DNA from: Arundinibacter roseus
GTDB taxonomy: Bacteria; Bacteroidota; Bacteroidia; Cytophagales; Spirosomataceae
DNA length: 64,000 nucleotides
Reading direction: 5' to 3'
Assembly (NCBI RefSeq): GCF_004348825.1
Contig: NZ_SMJU01000014.1
Span: 42,905 to 106,904 of the forward strand
Made by a program: the position numbers and the translations under genes. Below are positions 35,011-43,432 of the stretch, one piece after another. Under the pieces are notes generated by a model that had not been told where the DNA came from, searched no databases, and was given only the letters and a program-made list of their open reading frames with translations. How positions within the stretch are numbered: the stretch's first letter is position 1; every line of letters begins with the position of its first letter.

Positions 35011-36438
35011 TTATAAAATTATTTTAACCTCTACTTTTGTTCCTTTGTTTAGTTTAGATTCGAGTTTGAACGTGCCATTTAGTAAACGGGCCCGGGTTTT
35101 CATGTTCTCAATTCCGTTATGAATGAGCGCAGGCCCAGGACTTTTTATCCCCTTTTTTTTCTCAAAACCTTTTCCATTATCCTGAATCCGAAGCGTTAGT
35201 CCGGTTGAATTTCGGGCCATTTTTACCGTGATCAACGAAGCTTCCGCATGTTTGATGGCGTTGTTGAGGCCTTCCTGCGTGATTCGGTACAAGCCTATTT
35301 CCTGCGCGGCCGACAGGCGGGTATTTTCCCGCGTCCCTTCGTAGGTTATCGGCAAACCTACCGTGCGTGACGTCTGATCGCACAGAAGTTGCAGGGCCGC
35401 TTCCAGGCCAAAATCACTCAATACAGAAGGCATCAGATTGAAAGAAACCTGCCGCGTACTTTGAATGGTTTCCTGTACCAGATTCCGTAAGTCTTCAAAC
35501 CGCTGCTTTTGTTTTTCATTCTCAAAAGGAGTTTGTCTGATTTTTTCAATATGCAGTTTGAGGCCAGTCAACATCTGCCCGATGCCATCGTGAAGTTCGC
35601 GGGCAAAGCGCTTTCTTTCTTCCTCCTGCCCTTCCAGCAAAGCCACCGTCCGAACGGTTTCTTCGGTTCGTTGCAACTGATATTTTTCTTCGGTAGCACG
35701 CAGCAGTTTCTCCTGTGTATGAATCAGGGTTTGATTTGAAACCGCCAGTTTTTCGTTGGCAGCTTTCAGTTCTTCTTCCGATTTTGTAAGCATCCGAATG
35801 ACTTTCTTGGTATATCCCACCACGGGACGAAACACAAATAGTCCTTCCAGAACAAGAACCAATAAGGTGGCAAGCGTCAAAAACCATTCGATCCGTTCCA
35901 GGTACTGAACGCGCTGCCGGGTTTCGGCATCAAACTGAAACACAATGGAGTCCATTTGCTGTAAAAAAAGTGGTTCCTGCCGCAGGATGCCTGCAAGAGC
36001 GACTTTTCGTTCGGCAGGAGTAGTGATTTCTGTGTTAATTTTTTTAAAATAAAACAACATAGACGTATATACCGGCTGCAGGCGGCCAAACATCTGATCG
36101 AGATAAGGACTTTTACGAACGGTATATTCATTTTCCATACGCAATAATCCTTCCCGAAGCTGTTCGTGGCTTTCCTGCCACAAAGACAGAAGATTGTTGA
36201 AGTTAGCCGTGTCGCGATGAGGAATATCCTGTACACGCAACACGGCCAGTTTGGTGAGCCGCTGACTGAGCATGCGCTGCCGTCCGGCTACATTTACCAC
36301 CCGCCCGTCACCATTGAGTTCATGAATAATCCTTTTCACAAACCATAACCCACTAACCGTCAATAGCGCCACAAGAGTGAGCGCCATGACGTAATACTGC
36401 GTGAGCCGGGTGGCAACCTTTCGGTCGAGTTGATTCAT
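35011..36438 (-). CDS. NarX-like sensor histidine kinase
   Basis: This 475-residue protein has a membrane helix at about 15-35, then a PilJ/NarX-like periplasmic four-helix segment beginning VVNVAGRQRMLSQRLTKLA, a motif like the nitrate-binding P-box of NarX. A second helix lies at about 185-205, followed by a coiled coil. The HisKA_3 domain has H283 in RFARELHDGIGQMLTGL, and the HATPase shows NAIKHAEAS and GKGFEKKKG. It is 6 bases downstream of nirD and continues into the NarL-like gene. The likely signal is nitrate or nitrite in the periplasm. Confidence 0.9.
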   Translation of the reverse strand: MNQLDRKVATRLTQYYVMALTLVALLTVSGLWFVKRIIHELNGDGRVVNVAGRQRMLSQRLTKLAVLRVQDIPHRDTANFNNLLSLWQESHEQLREGLLRMENEYTVRKSPYLDQMFGRLQPVYTSMLFYFKKINTEITTPAERKVALAGILRQEPLFLQQMDSIVFQFDAETRQRVQYLERIEWFLTLATLLVLVLEGLFVFRPVVGYTKKVIRMLTKSEEELKAANEKLAVSNQTLIHTQEKLLRATEEKYQLQRTEETVRTVALLEGQEEERKRFARELHDGIGQMLTGLKLHIEKIRQTPFENEKQKQRFEDLRNLVQETIQSTRQVSFNLMPSVLSDFGLEAALQLLCDQTSRTVGLPITYEGTRENTRLSAAQEIGLYRITQEGLNNAIKHAEASLITVKMARNSTGLTLRIQDNGKGFEKKKGIKSPGPALIHNGIENMKTRARLLNGTFKLESKLNKGTKVEVKIIL

Positions 36439-36444
36439 GTTTTG

Positions 36445-36798
36445 TTAAATTCCTATAAATACCCGGTTATCTTTTACCCGCACCGGAAAGGTCTGTATTT
36501 TGTACGCTTCGTCCGTCAGGCATTTGCCCGATTCCAGCGAAAAAGTTTTTTTATGAAATGGGCAGGCTACTTTCGGCTCGTCGTGCTGACTGCCGATGAG
36601 CCCGCGCGAGAGCGCCATTTGCTGTCGATGCGGGCATTGATTATCGGTTGCGTACCATTTTCCTCTTCTTGAAAAATTAAAAATAGCAATCTGACGCCCT
36701 TCAATCAGCGCACAAACACCCCCATCTTCCGGTACATCAGCCACGTGACAGGCCATGTGCCAGGTAATTTTTTCGGGTATATCGAGTAATAGTTCCAT
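36445..36798 (-). CDS. nirD: Nitrite reductase small subunit (Rieske type)
   Basis: This 117-residue protein has a Rieske [2Fe-2S] fold with both ligand pairs present: C55-P-H57 in DNQCPHRQQ and C79-P-F-H82 in ACPFHKKTF. It is the small subunit of the assimilatory NAD(P)H-nitrite reductase, partner of NirB. Some enterobacterial NirD proteins have lost these ligands, but here the cluster site is intact. It lies 43 bases downstream of nirB on the same strand and ends just before the NarX-like gene. Confidence 0.9.
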   Translation of the reverse strand: MELLLDIPEKITWHMACHVADVPEDGGVCALIEGRQIAIFNFSRRGKWYATDNQCPHRQQMALSRGLIGSQHDEPKVACPFHKKTFSLESGKCLTDEAYKIQTFPVRVKDNRVFIGI

Positions 36799-36841
36799 GT
36801 TCTGTTAATTTTTTCCACGTGAGTTTTTAGTAAACATCTAA

Positions 36842-39373
36842 TCAGGAAACGGCCCATTCTTTGGCCTTTTTTTGTCCCCGAAGTTCATCAAATCCAACGG
36901 TAGGATCTTTTTCTGCGGGGGCATTGACGAAGTGAGAAAAATGCCGCCGTAACTCGGGCGTTTCTACCACCTCTTTCCACTCGCAGCGGTATACATCAAT
37001 AAGCTTTTGCATATCTGCTTCCAGCGATGCTGCAATGCCAAGCGCATCGTCAACCACTACCGATTTGAGGTAGGCCATTCCCCCTTCCATTTTGTTGAGC
37101 CAGGTAGCGGTTCGCGTAAGCGGGTCGGCGGTTTTGATATAAAACATCAGGAAACGGTCAATGAGTCGGACGCACATTTCTTTGTCTACATCAGTAGCCA
37201 GAAGTTGCGCATGCTGCGGTTTTGAGCCACCGTTGCCGCAAACGTAAAGATTCCAGCCTTTTTCGGTGGCAATAATTCCAAAATCCTTGCTTTGCGCTTC
37301 GGCACACTCCCGAATACAGCCCGAAACAGCCGATTTGAGCTTGTGCGGCGAGCGGATTCCCTTGTAGCGATTTTCGATTTCGATGGCAAAACTCACCGAA
37401 TCCTGCACACCAAACCGACACCAGGTAGAGCCAACGCAACTTTTGACGGTTCGCAGCGCTTTGCCGTAGGCATGTCCGCTTTCAAAGCCAGCGGCAATGA
37501 GCGTTTCCCAAATAGCGGGCAAGTCGCCTACATGAGCCCCGAAAAGATCAATACGCTGTCCGCCGGTAATTTTGGTATACAGCCCATATTTTTGAGCAAC
37601 TTCACCAATAACGATCAGTTTTTCCGGCGTTATTTCTCCGCCCGGAATACGCGGCACAACGGAATACGTGCCACCTTTCTGAATATTGGCCAGAAAACGG
37701 TCGTTGGAATCCTGCACGGGAGCGAGGTTGTTAGCCAGTACATTTTCGTTCCAGGCACTTGCCAGCACCGACGCCACAAGTGGTTTGCAGACTTCGCAGC
37801 CATCGCCTTTTCCAAAATGATCCAAAACGCTATTGTAGGTGCGCAGGTCATTGAGTTTTACCAAATCGAGTAATTCCTGCCGGGTATAGTCAAAATGTTC
37901 ACAAATAAGATTACGGACATAAATGCCCTGCTTTTTCATGACGGCATGAATCAAATCCTTCACCATCGGCGTGCAGCCACCGCAGCCTGTGCAGGCTTTG
38001 ATGCTTTTTTTGAGTGCTTCCACCGACGTTTGTCCGTGCGTTTCTACCTGTTCGCAAATCATACCTTTGGTAATTCCTTCGCAGGAACAAATCAGAGCAT
38101 CGTCGGGTAGTGACAGCACACCGGCACCGGCTTCCTCTGCCTCGCCTCCCCGACTGCCGAGCATCAGATCTTCGGGATTTGGAGGAAGCAAAATAGCGTT
38201 TTTGTAGGTTTGAAGCAGCATGTTGTACTGCGACGCATCGCCTACCAAAATGCCGCCGAGCAGGTATTTACCATCGGTCGACAGGTTCATTCGTTTATAA
38301 ATCCCTTTGGCTTTATTCTCATAGCGAATGGTACGACAGGCGGGTTCGCTCAAAAAAGGATCGCCAAAACTTGCTACATCGACCCCGATCAATTTGAGTT
38401 TGGTGGACATATCAAACGGCTTAAACTCCTTGGTTTTTCCCGTAAGTTGAGCGGCCACAACCTCGGCCATTTCGTATCCGGGCGCTACCAAACCATAGAT
38501 CATTTGGTGCACAAGGGCGCATTCGCCAATGGCGAAAATGGCCGGATCGGACGTTTGTAACGATTCGTTGACTACGATACCACCGCGCGGATGCGTGGCC
38601 AGCCCGGCTGCTTTGGCGAGCTCGTCGCGCGGGCGAATGCCTGCCGAAATGACCAGCATATCCAGATCCAACCGTTGATTGTCGTCAAACAGCAGCCCGT
38701 CTATTTTTTTCTCACCAGTAATTTCCCGCGTGCTTTTGGACAGATGCATATGCAGGCCCAGCTGTTGCAGCTGTTCTTTCAGAATGTCTGAACCGGCCTC
38801 GTCGATTTGACGGGGCATCAGCCGGGATGCAAACTCAATGACGTGCGTCTGCTGCAACCCCAGGTCCAGGAGCGCTTTTGCGGCTTCAAGCCCCAGCAGC
38901 CCGCCACCCAGCACACCGCCTTTGCGAGCCGTGCGGGCGTGAGCCTGAATAAGGTCAAGATCCTCGATGGTTCGATACACAAAAACACCTTCCTTGTCCA
39001 CTCCCGGGATCGTTGGCACAAAGGCTCCCGACCCGGTAGCCAATACCAGATAGTCATAGTTAACTACGACTCCATGATGTGAACGAACCTGCCGGGCAGT
39101 GCGATCAATAGCAACGACCGGATCAGACAAGTACAGCGTAATTCCCCGTTCCTGATACCAGGAAGCGGGTGCAAGTTCTAAATCTTCGGCAGATTTGCCG
39201 TCGAAATAAGCGCTCAGATGAACTCTGTCATAGGCTACGCGCGGCTCTTCCCCAAAAACCGTAATGCCTATTTTCGAGCCCTCCTCACTACGAGCCACTA
39301 GTTTTTCACAAAACTTGTAGCCTGTCATGCCGTTGCCAACTACAACGACCTGAATTGTTTTTGTTGTGCTCAT
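36842..39373 (-). CDS. nirB: Assimilatory nitrite reductase large subunit
   Basis: This 843-residue protein has an N-terminal FAD/NAD(P)H module (VVVGNGMTGYKFCEKL; second nucleotide site GGVLGGGLLGLEAAKALL) and BFD-like [2Fe-2S] segments (ALICSCEGITKGMI, ACTGCGGCTP). A ferredoxin-like half domain (PGGEITPEKLIVI) follows. The siroheme/[4Fe-4S] module has the four ligand cysteines in SCVGSTWCRFG and GCIRECAEA. It reduces nitrite to ammonium in six electrons. Upstream, an inverted ATAGTTA repeat overlaps the start codon. It is transcribed divergently from cobA, which makes its siroheme precursor. Confidence 0.96.
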   Translation of the reverse strand: MSTTKTIQVVVVGNGMTGYKFCEKLVARSEEGSKIGITVFGEEPRVAYDRVHLSAYFDGKSAEDLELAPASWYQERGITLYLSDPVVAIDRTARQVRSHHGVVVNYDYLVLATGSGAFVPTIPGVDKEGVFVYRTIEDLDLIQAHARTARKGGVLGGGLLGLEAAKALLDLGLQQTHVIEFASRLMPRQIDEAGSDILKEQLQQLGLHMHLSKSTREITGEKKIDGLLFDDNQRLDLDMLVISAGIRPRDELAKAAGLATHPRGGIVVNESLQTSDPAIFAIGECALVHQMIYGLVAPGYEMAEVVAAQLTGKTKEFKPFDMSTKLKLIGVDVASFGDPFLSEPACRTIRYENKAKGIYKRMNLSTDGKYLLGGILVGDASQYNMLLQTYKNAILLPPNPEDLMLGSRGGEAEEAGAGVLSLPDDALICSCEGITKGMICEQVETHGQTSVEALKKSIKACTGCGGCTPMVKDLIHAVMKKQGIYVRNLICEHFDYTRQELLDLVKLNDLRTYNSVLDHFGKGDGCEVCKPLVASVLASAWNENVLANNLAPVQDSNDRFLANIQKGGTYSVVPRIPGGEITPEKLIVIGEVAQKYGLYTKITGGQRIDLFGAHVGDLPAIWETLIAAGFESGHAYGKALRTVKSCVGSTWCRFGVQDSVSFAIEIENRYKGIRSPHKLKSAVSGCIRECAEAQSKDFGIIATEKGWNLYVCGNGGSKPQHAQLLATDVDKEMCVRLIDRFLMFYIKTADPLTRTATWLNKMEGGMAYLKSVVVDDALGIAASLEADMQKLIDVYRCEWKEVVETPELRRHFSHFVNAPAEKDPTVGFDELRGQKKAKEWAVS

Positions 39374-39389
39374 AGTTAATAATAACTAT
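39372..39389. promoter_or_regulatory. Inverted ATAGTTA box at the nirB start
   Basis: ATAGTTA (39372-39378) and TAACTAT (39383-39389) are perfect inverted arms with a 4-base spacer. The left arm overlaps the nirB ATG. The same 7-mer recurs as an inverted pair near cobA. This may be an operator for the nitrate regulator; no binding data exist in the sequence. Confidence 0.4.
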
Positions 39390-39545
39390 TTAATTAGTAT
39401 AACCCTGTAATTTTATTGTACTTTTTAAAGAATGACCTTTGCCTTCTATCAATTAGTACAGATCAAAATTAAACCGTGTTTTTCTAATTTCCTAACTTTT
39501 TATTTCAAACTAAGTTATTTTTTCACCCTATTTTTTGGCAAAAGT

Positions 39546-39576
39546 CTTGTTTTATAAAATTATAGCCTTAATTTTG
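39546..39576 (+). promoter_or_regulatory. cobA promoter
   Basis: TTG at 39547-39549 (CTTG from 39546), a 19-base spacer and TAATTTTG at 39569-39576 match the Bacteroidota promoter pattern, the -7 box exactly. Transcription would start near 39583. Confidence 0.55.
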
Positions 39577-39580
39577 AACC

Positions 39581-39608
39581 ATAGTTAATCATAGTATTAA
39601 TTAACTAT
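39581..39608. promoter_or_regulatory. Inverted ATAGTTAA pair at the cobA transcription start
   Basis: ATAGTTAA (39581-39588) and TTAACTAT (39601-39608) are perfect inverted arms separated by 12 bases. They lie over the predicted cobA start point, just downstream of the promoter. This position would suit a repressor or a roadblock. The core 7-mer is the same as at the nirB start. Confidence 0.42.
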
Positions 39609-39651
39609 TCATGGTATAATTCTAATATCACCTAAATAACATACCTGAGAT

Positions 39652-40425
39652 ATGACACCACAGCTGACACTCGTGGGGGCGGGACCCGGCGATGGAGAAC
39701 TCATCACACTTAAAGGAGTAAAGGCACTCAAATGCGCCGACGTTGTGTTGTACGATGCACTGGTAAATCCAGAACTTTTGGCGTATTGCCCGGCGCATAC
39801 ATTTAAAATGTATACCGGAAAACGCGCCGGTCGACACTCCTTTCAACAGCACGAAATCAACAGTCTCATCGTGCGTTTGGCCCGGAAGCGCGGCCACGTC
39901 GTACGCCTGAAAGGTGGCGATCCGTTTGTGTTTGGACGGGGACACGAAGAAATTAACTATGCGCAGCAACACGGAATTGCGTGCGAGATTATTCCAGGGA
40001 TTTCCAGCTGCACCGCCGTGCCGGCCTTACACGGAATTCCGGTAACCCGGCGGGGGGTGAGTGAGAGTTTTTGGGTATTGACCGGCACTACGCAGGAAGG
40101 CAAACTAACGGACGACCTGTACCTTGCGGCGCGCTCGAACGCAACGGTGGTTATTTTGATGGGTTTAAAAAAAATACAGGAAATCTGTTCATTGTATCAC
40201 ACCTTAGGTCGGGGAGAAATTCCGATGGCGGTAATCCAAAATGGCAGCCGGGCGCACGAAAACTGCGTGATTGGGTGCGCAAACGAGATGCCTGAATTAC
40301 TGAAAAGCAGGTCGATTGGTGCGGTGGGGGCCGCTGGACCTGCGGTTATTGTGGTGGGTGACGTGGTGGCTTTACATCCCGACTACGTACTCGACTATGT
40401 ACAGCGTGGGTCGGTAACGGCCTAA
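39652..40425 (+). CDS. cobA: Uroporphyrinogen-III C-methyltransferase
   Basis: This 257-residue protein is the single-domain SUMT that methylates uroporphyrinogen III twice to precorrin-2, the first step of siroheme synthesis. Landmarks are LVGAGPGDGELITLKG, ADVVLYDALV, VVRLKGGDPFVFGRG and the Pro-rich IIPGISSCTAVPAL. It is divergent from nirB, which needs siroheme. The later steps are supplied by the Met8-like gene at the other end of this island. This split arrangement replaces the fused CysG of enterobacteria. Confidence 0.94.
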   Translation: MTPQLTLVGAGPGDGELITLKGVKALKCADVVLYDALVNPELLAYCPAHTFKMYTGKRAGRHSFQQHEINSLIVRLARKRGHVVRLKGGDPFVFGRGHEEINYAQQHGIACEIIPGISSCTAVPALHGIPVTRRGVSESFWVLTGTTQEGKLTDDLYLAARSNATVVILMGLKKIQEICSLYHTLGRGEIPMAVIQNGSRAHENCVIGCANEMPELLKSRSIGAVGAAGPAVIVVGDVVALHPDYVLDYVQRGSVTA

Positions 40426-40465
40426 AAAAAGCCGATCCGGTGTGGGGGCACCATATGGATCGGCC
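40421..40465. terminator. Possible terminator or stem-loop after cobA
   Basis: GCCGATCC (40431-40438) pairs with GGATCGGC (40457-40464), with an inner GGTG/CACC pair. The A-run lies on the left, so the poly-U side would be on the minus strand. As a plus-strand terminator it is weak. Confidence 0.35.
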
Positions 40466-40656
40466 TTACAGGATTTGTCTATGTTAAACACAAACGATTC
40501 AAAGAAAATGAAAATTCGCACATAACACAAATCACTTTCGCCCGCATCGGACTGCCGCAAGTGGCTGAATGCCTGACCTGACCTGCCTGAACTCTCATTT
40601 ACAGAGTTTTATAGACGCGCCTTTGATTTTCATTTTCAATTCAGGATTATTTTTTC

Positions 40657-42027
40657 ATGAAAATATATATGGTTCCGGCTCTACTTGCCGGCATTTGGCT
40701 CCTGCTTTTGGCAGAAAGCACACAGGCCCAATTTACTATGAGCGGCCAACTACGAACCCGTACAGAACTCCGCGACGGACAGGGCAGTCCGTTGGCTGAT
40801 GGCCAAACGCCCGCTTTTTTTACCTCGCAACGAACCCGCCTTCTGATGGCATACAAAGCACCCCGGATGCGGTTCAGGGCTACCTTGCAGGATGTACGCG
40901 TGTGGGGACAGGACGCCTCTACCAACAACCGCATTACCCGGCCCGATCTGAACGGTCTGATGCTGCACGAGGCATGGGCCGAAATCGATTTGACTGATAC
41001 TACCCAAACCCACGCTGCTTACACTGTTTCGCTCAAACTAGGGCGGCAGGAACTAATGTATGACGATAGTCGGCTGTTGGGAAATCTGGATTGGCTGCAA
41101 CAGGCCCGCCGCCACGATGCGGCAGTTTTGAAGGTTGAGCACTCAGAATTTATAGCGCATGCAGGCGTGGCGTATAATCAGAACCGTGAGGCTTCGTCGG
41201 GTCGTACGTACAACGGCATTCCGACGGGCTACCCCGCCGGAACCAACGGAATCGGCACGCAGTACAAATCGCTCCAATATCTGTATTTGGCAAAAAAATT
41301 GTCCGCCGGAAACCTGTCTTTCCTGGCTCTGAAAGATGATTTTAACCGCTATTCTCTTTCCGAAACCGGCGAAAAAGTATGGACAACCGGTGTGTGGAGC
41401 CGAGTCACTGCCGGGCCCTATCTGAGCACGCAGCTGGGTAAAAATCTGACCCTTACGAGCAGTGCTTACATACAGGCAGGCCACGACAAAGACGGGCATA
41501 AATTACGAGCCAGTTCTTTGTCAATCAGTACATTATATAACTTTGGTTCACGTCTGAAACTCGGGCCGGGGGTTGATTTTCTTTCGGGAAACAGCGCGGG
41601 TACAAGCCGCTCGCAGCGCTTTGATCCGCTGTACGGCACGCCTCATAAATTCTGGGGACAAATGGATTATTTCTACGTGGCCAATGGGTTCGGCTCAGGC
41701 GGGCTGCTCAACTACTACCTGAATGCGACCTACCGGCTTTCCGGCAAAGTCTCCGGCACAGTAGACTACCATATTTTCAGAAGTCCAAATGATATTGCAT
41801 TTAGCGATGCACCTCAGCTTAACCGTTCTTTGGGCAGTGAAATCGACGTCATTCTTAATTACACGCTCGCCCCTGCGGTGGGCATACAGCTAGGCTACGC
41901 GCACTACTTCACTACGCCCACACTCCTGGCAGCCAAAGGCGTGACATCTACCCGAACCGGCGCCAATTGGGCCTATCTGTCGCTCAATATCACCCCACAG
42001 TTTTTGCAATCAAGTAATCATTATTGA
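40657..42027 (+). CDS. Alginate-export-like outer-membrane porin
   Basis: This 456-residue protein has a signal peptide (STQAQ) and a beta-barrel pattern of alternating hydrophobic residues throughout. It resembles the alginate_exp family (FTMSGQLRTRTELRDGQG at the start, GRQELMYDDSRLLGNLDWLQ in the middle). It ends close to the narK start and lies between cobA and narK. In this setting it is most simply a channel that lets nitrate or nitrite cross the outer membrane rather than an alginate exporter. That function is inferred from context only. Confidence 0.75.
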   Translation: MKIYMVPALLAGIWLLLLAESTQAQFTMSGQLRTRTELRDGQGSPLADGQTPAFFTSQRTRLLMAYKAPRMRFRATLQDVRVWGQDASTNNRITRPDLNGLMLHEAWAEIDLTDTTQTHAAYTVSLKLGRQELMYDDSRLLGNLDWLQQARRHDAAVLKVEHSEFIAHAGVAYNQNREASSGRTYNGIPTGYPAGTNGIGTQYKSLQYLYLAKKLSAGNLSFLALKDDFNRYSLSETGEKVWTTGVWSRVTAGPYLSTQLGKNLTLTSSAYIQAGHDKDGHKLRASSLSISTLYNFGSRLKLGPGVDFLSGNSAGTSRSQRFDPLYGTPHKFWGQMDYFYVANGFGSGGLLNYYLNATYRLSGKVSGTVDYHIFRSPNDIAFSDAPQLNRSLGSEIDVILNYTLAPAVGIQLGYAHYFTTPTLLAAKGVTSTRTGANWAYLSLNITPQFLQSSNHY

Positions 42028-42050
42028 ATCCATTAAATTCGTATAAAATC

Positions 42051-43349
42051 ATGACGACTTCTCAAAAACCTTTACAAAAATTATCAATATTCAGCCTGAA
42101 AGGCATTCAAATGCGCACCTTTCATTTGTCGTGGCTGGCTTTTTTCATGTGCTTCTTCGGCTGGTTTGGCCTGGCTCCTTTGATGAAAATCGTAAAAGAC
42201 GATTTGGGGCTGGATAAGGGTCAAATCGGAAACATTATCATCTCTTCGGTAGCCGCTACGGTCATTGCCCGGGTTCTGGTAGGCCGTTTGTGTGATACCT
42301 GGGGGCCTCGCAAAACCTACACAGCGCTTTTGGCAATATGTGCACTGCCGGTTATGGCGGTGGGTTTGTCCTATAACTACGAGACATTTCTGCTTTTTCG
42401 GCTGGCTATTGGCGTCATTGGCGCTTCGTTTGTCATTACGCAGTACCATACTTCGGTTATGTTTGACCCAAAAATCGTGGGCACGGCCAACGCAGTTTCG
42501 GGCGGCTGGGGAAATCTTGGCGGTGGCGTAACCAACATGGTTATGCCGCTCATTTTCGCAGGTTTTGTTGGGCTAGGCTACCTTCCGGCAGCGGCCTGGC
42601 GGCTGGCAATGGTTGTGCCGGGTGTGCTATTGCTCGTGATGGCCGTTTTGTATTGGAGATTTACAAAAGATACACCCGCCGGAAACTTTGAGGACCTGCC
42701 GGCCCGTAGCGCCAAAGCTACCAAGGAAGGTTCGCTGCGCGAGGCTGCCCGCGACCCGCGCACGTGGATACTTTTTCTGGCTTATGGCGCTTGTTTTGGA
42801 ATAGAGGTAACATTCGACAACGTCGCGGCGCTGTTTTTTGCCGAAAAATTTGGTGCAAGTCTCACCCTCGCCGGACTTTTGGCAGGTGCGTTTGGCTTCA
42901 TGAATATTTTCGCACGAGCGCTCGGCGGCATGCTCGCCGACCACGTCGGTAATCGGTTCGGGATGGCGGGAAAAGGCTGGCTGTTGGCCGGGCTGCTGGT
43001 TCTGGAAGGTGCGGGGATCGCCATTTTTGGGCTCACCGATAACCTCACAATGGCTATTATTTCGATGATAATTTTTGCGCTATTTCTAAAAATGGCCAAC
43101 GGAACTACCTACGCAATTGTACCCTTTGTCAACCGCAAAGCCCTTGGCTCCGTCAGTGGCATTGTGGGTGCAGGCGGCAACGTAGGCGCAGTGCTTGCGG
43201 GTTTTCTTTTCAAATCATCTTCGCTGACTTATTCCGACGCATTTATGTACATCGGCCTGGCCGTGGTACTGGTGGGCGGCATTGTGGCCGTAACGCGCTT
43301 CACGACCAAAAAGGAAGTGATCGAAGAACCTGAACTCGCCGTAGCCTAA
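42051..43349 (+). CDS. narK: NarK-type MFS nitrate/nitrite transporter
   Basis: This 432-residue protein has 12 membrane helices and the nitrate/nitrite porter pattern. FFGWFGLAPLMKIVKDDLGL is near the N terminus. Helix 5 contains GGWGNLGGGVTNMV and helix 11 GIVGAGGNVGAVLAGFLF, the two Gly-rich nitrate signatures. The start is ATG 42051 rather than the TTG at 42024 that overlaps the previous stop. It imports nitrate, possibly exchanging nitrite, and is followed by the nitrate reductase gene. Confidence 0.94.
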   Translation: MTTSQKPLQKLSIFSLKGIQMRTFHLSWLAFFMCFFGWFGLAPLMKIVKDDLGLDKGQIGNIIISSVAATVIARVLVGRLCDTWGPRKTYTALLAICALPVMAVGLSYNYETFLLFRLAIGVIGASFVITQYHTSVMFDPKIVGTANAVSGGWGNLGGGVTNMVMPLIFAGFVGLGYLPAAAWRLAMVVPGVLLLVMAVLYWRFTKDTPAGNFEDLPARSAKATKEGSLREAARDPRTWILFLAYGACFGIEVTFDNVAALFFAEKFGASLTLAGLLAGAFGFMNIFARALGGMLADHVGNRFGMAGKGWLLAGLLVLEGAGIAIFGLTDNLTMAIISMIIFALFLKMANGTTYAIVPFVNRKALGSVSGIVGAGGNVGAVLAGFLFKSSSLTYSDAFMYIGLAVVLVGGIVAVTRFTTKKEVIEEPELAVA

Positions 43350-43356
43350 GGAGGTG

Positions 43357-43384
43357 AAAGTCGCTTGCTAAAAGTCGCTTGCTA
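43357..43384 (+). repeat. Two-copy 14-base tandem repeat
   Basis: AAAGTCGCTTGCTA occurs twice head to tail at 43357-43370 and 43371-43384, between narK and the nitrate reductase gene. A strong Shine-Dalgarno-like AAGGAGG lies at 43348-43354 just before it, but no ATG is in range. It is most likely a slippage duplication in the spacer. Confidence 0.7.
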
Positions 43385-43432
43385 AAAGCCGGACACGAAA
43401 AAAATGATTGGATTTTTAACGGTACATTTTTT

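Noticed and set aside
42024-42050. TTG start overlapping the porin stop for narK
   Set aside because: The ATG at 42051 gives the usual transporter start; the extra residues are not conserved.
43379-43432. TTG-started N-terminal extension of the nitrate reductase
   Set aside because: It lies partly in a tandem repeat; the family starts just before the first Fe-S Cys.
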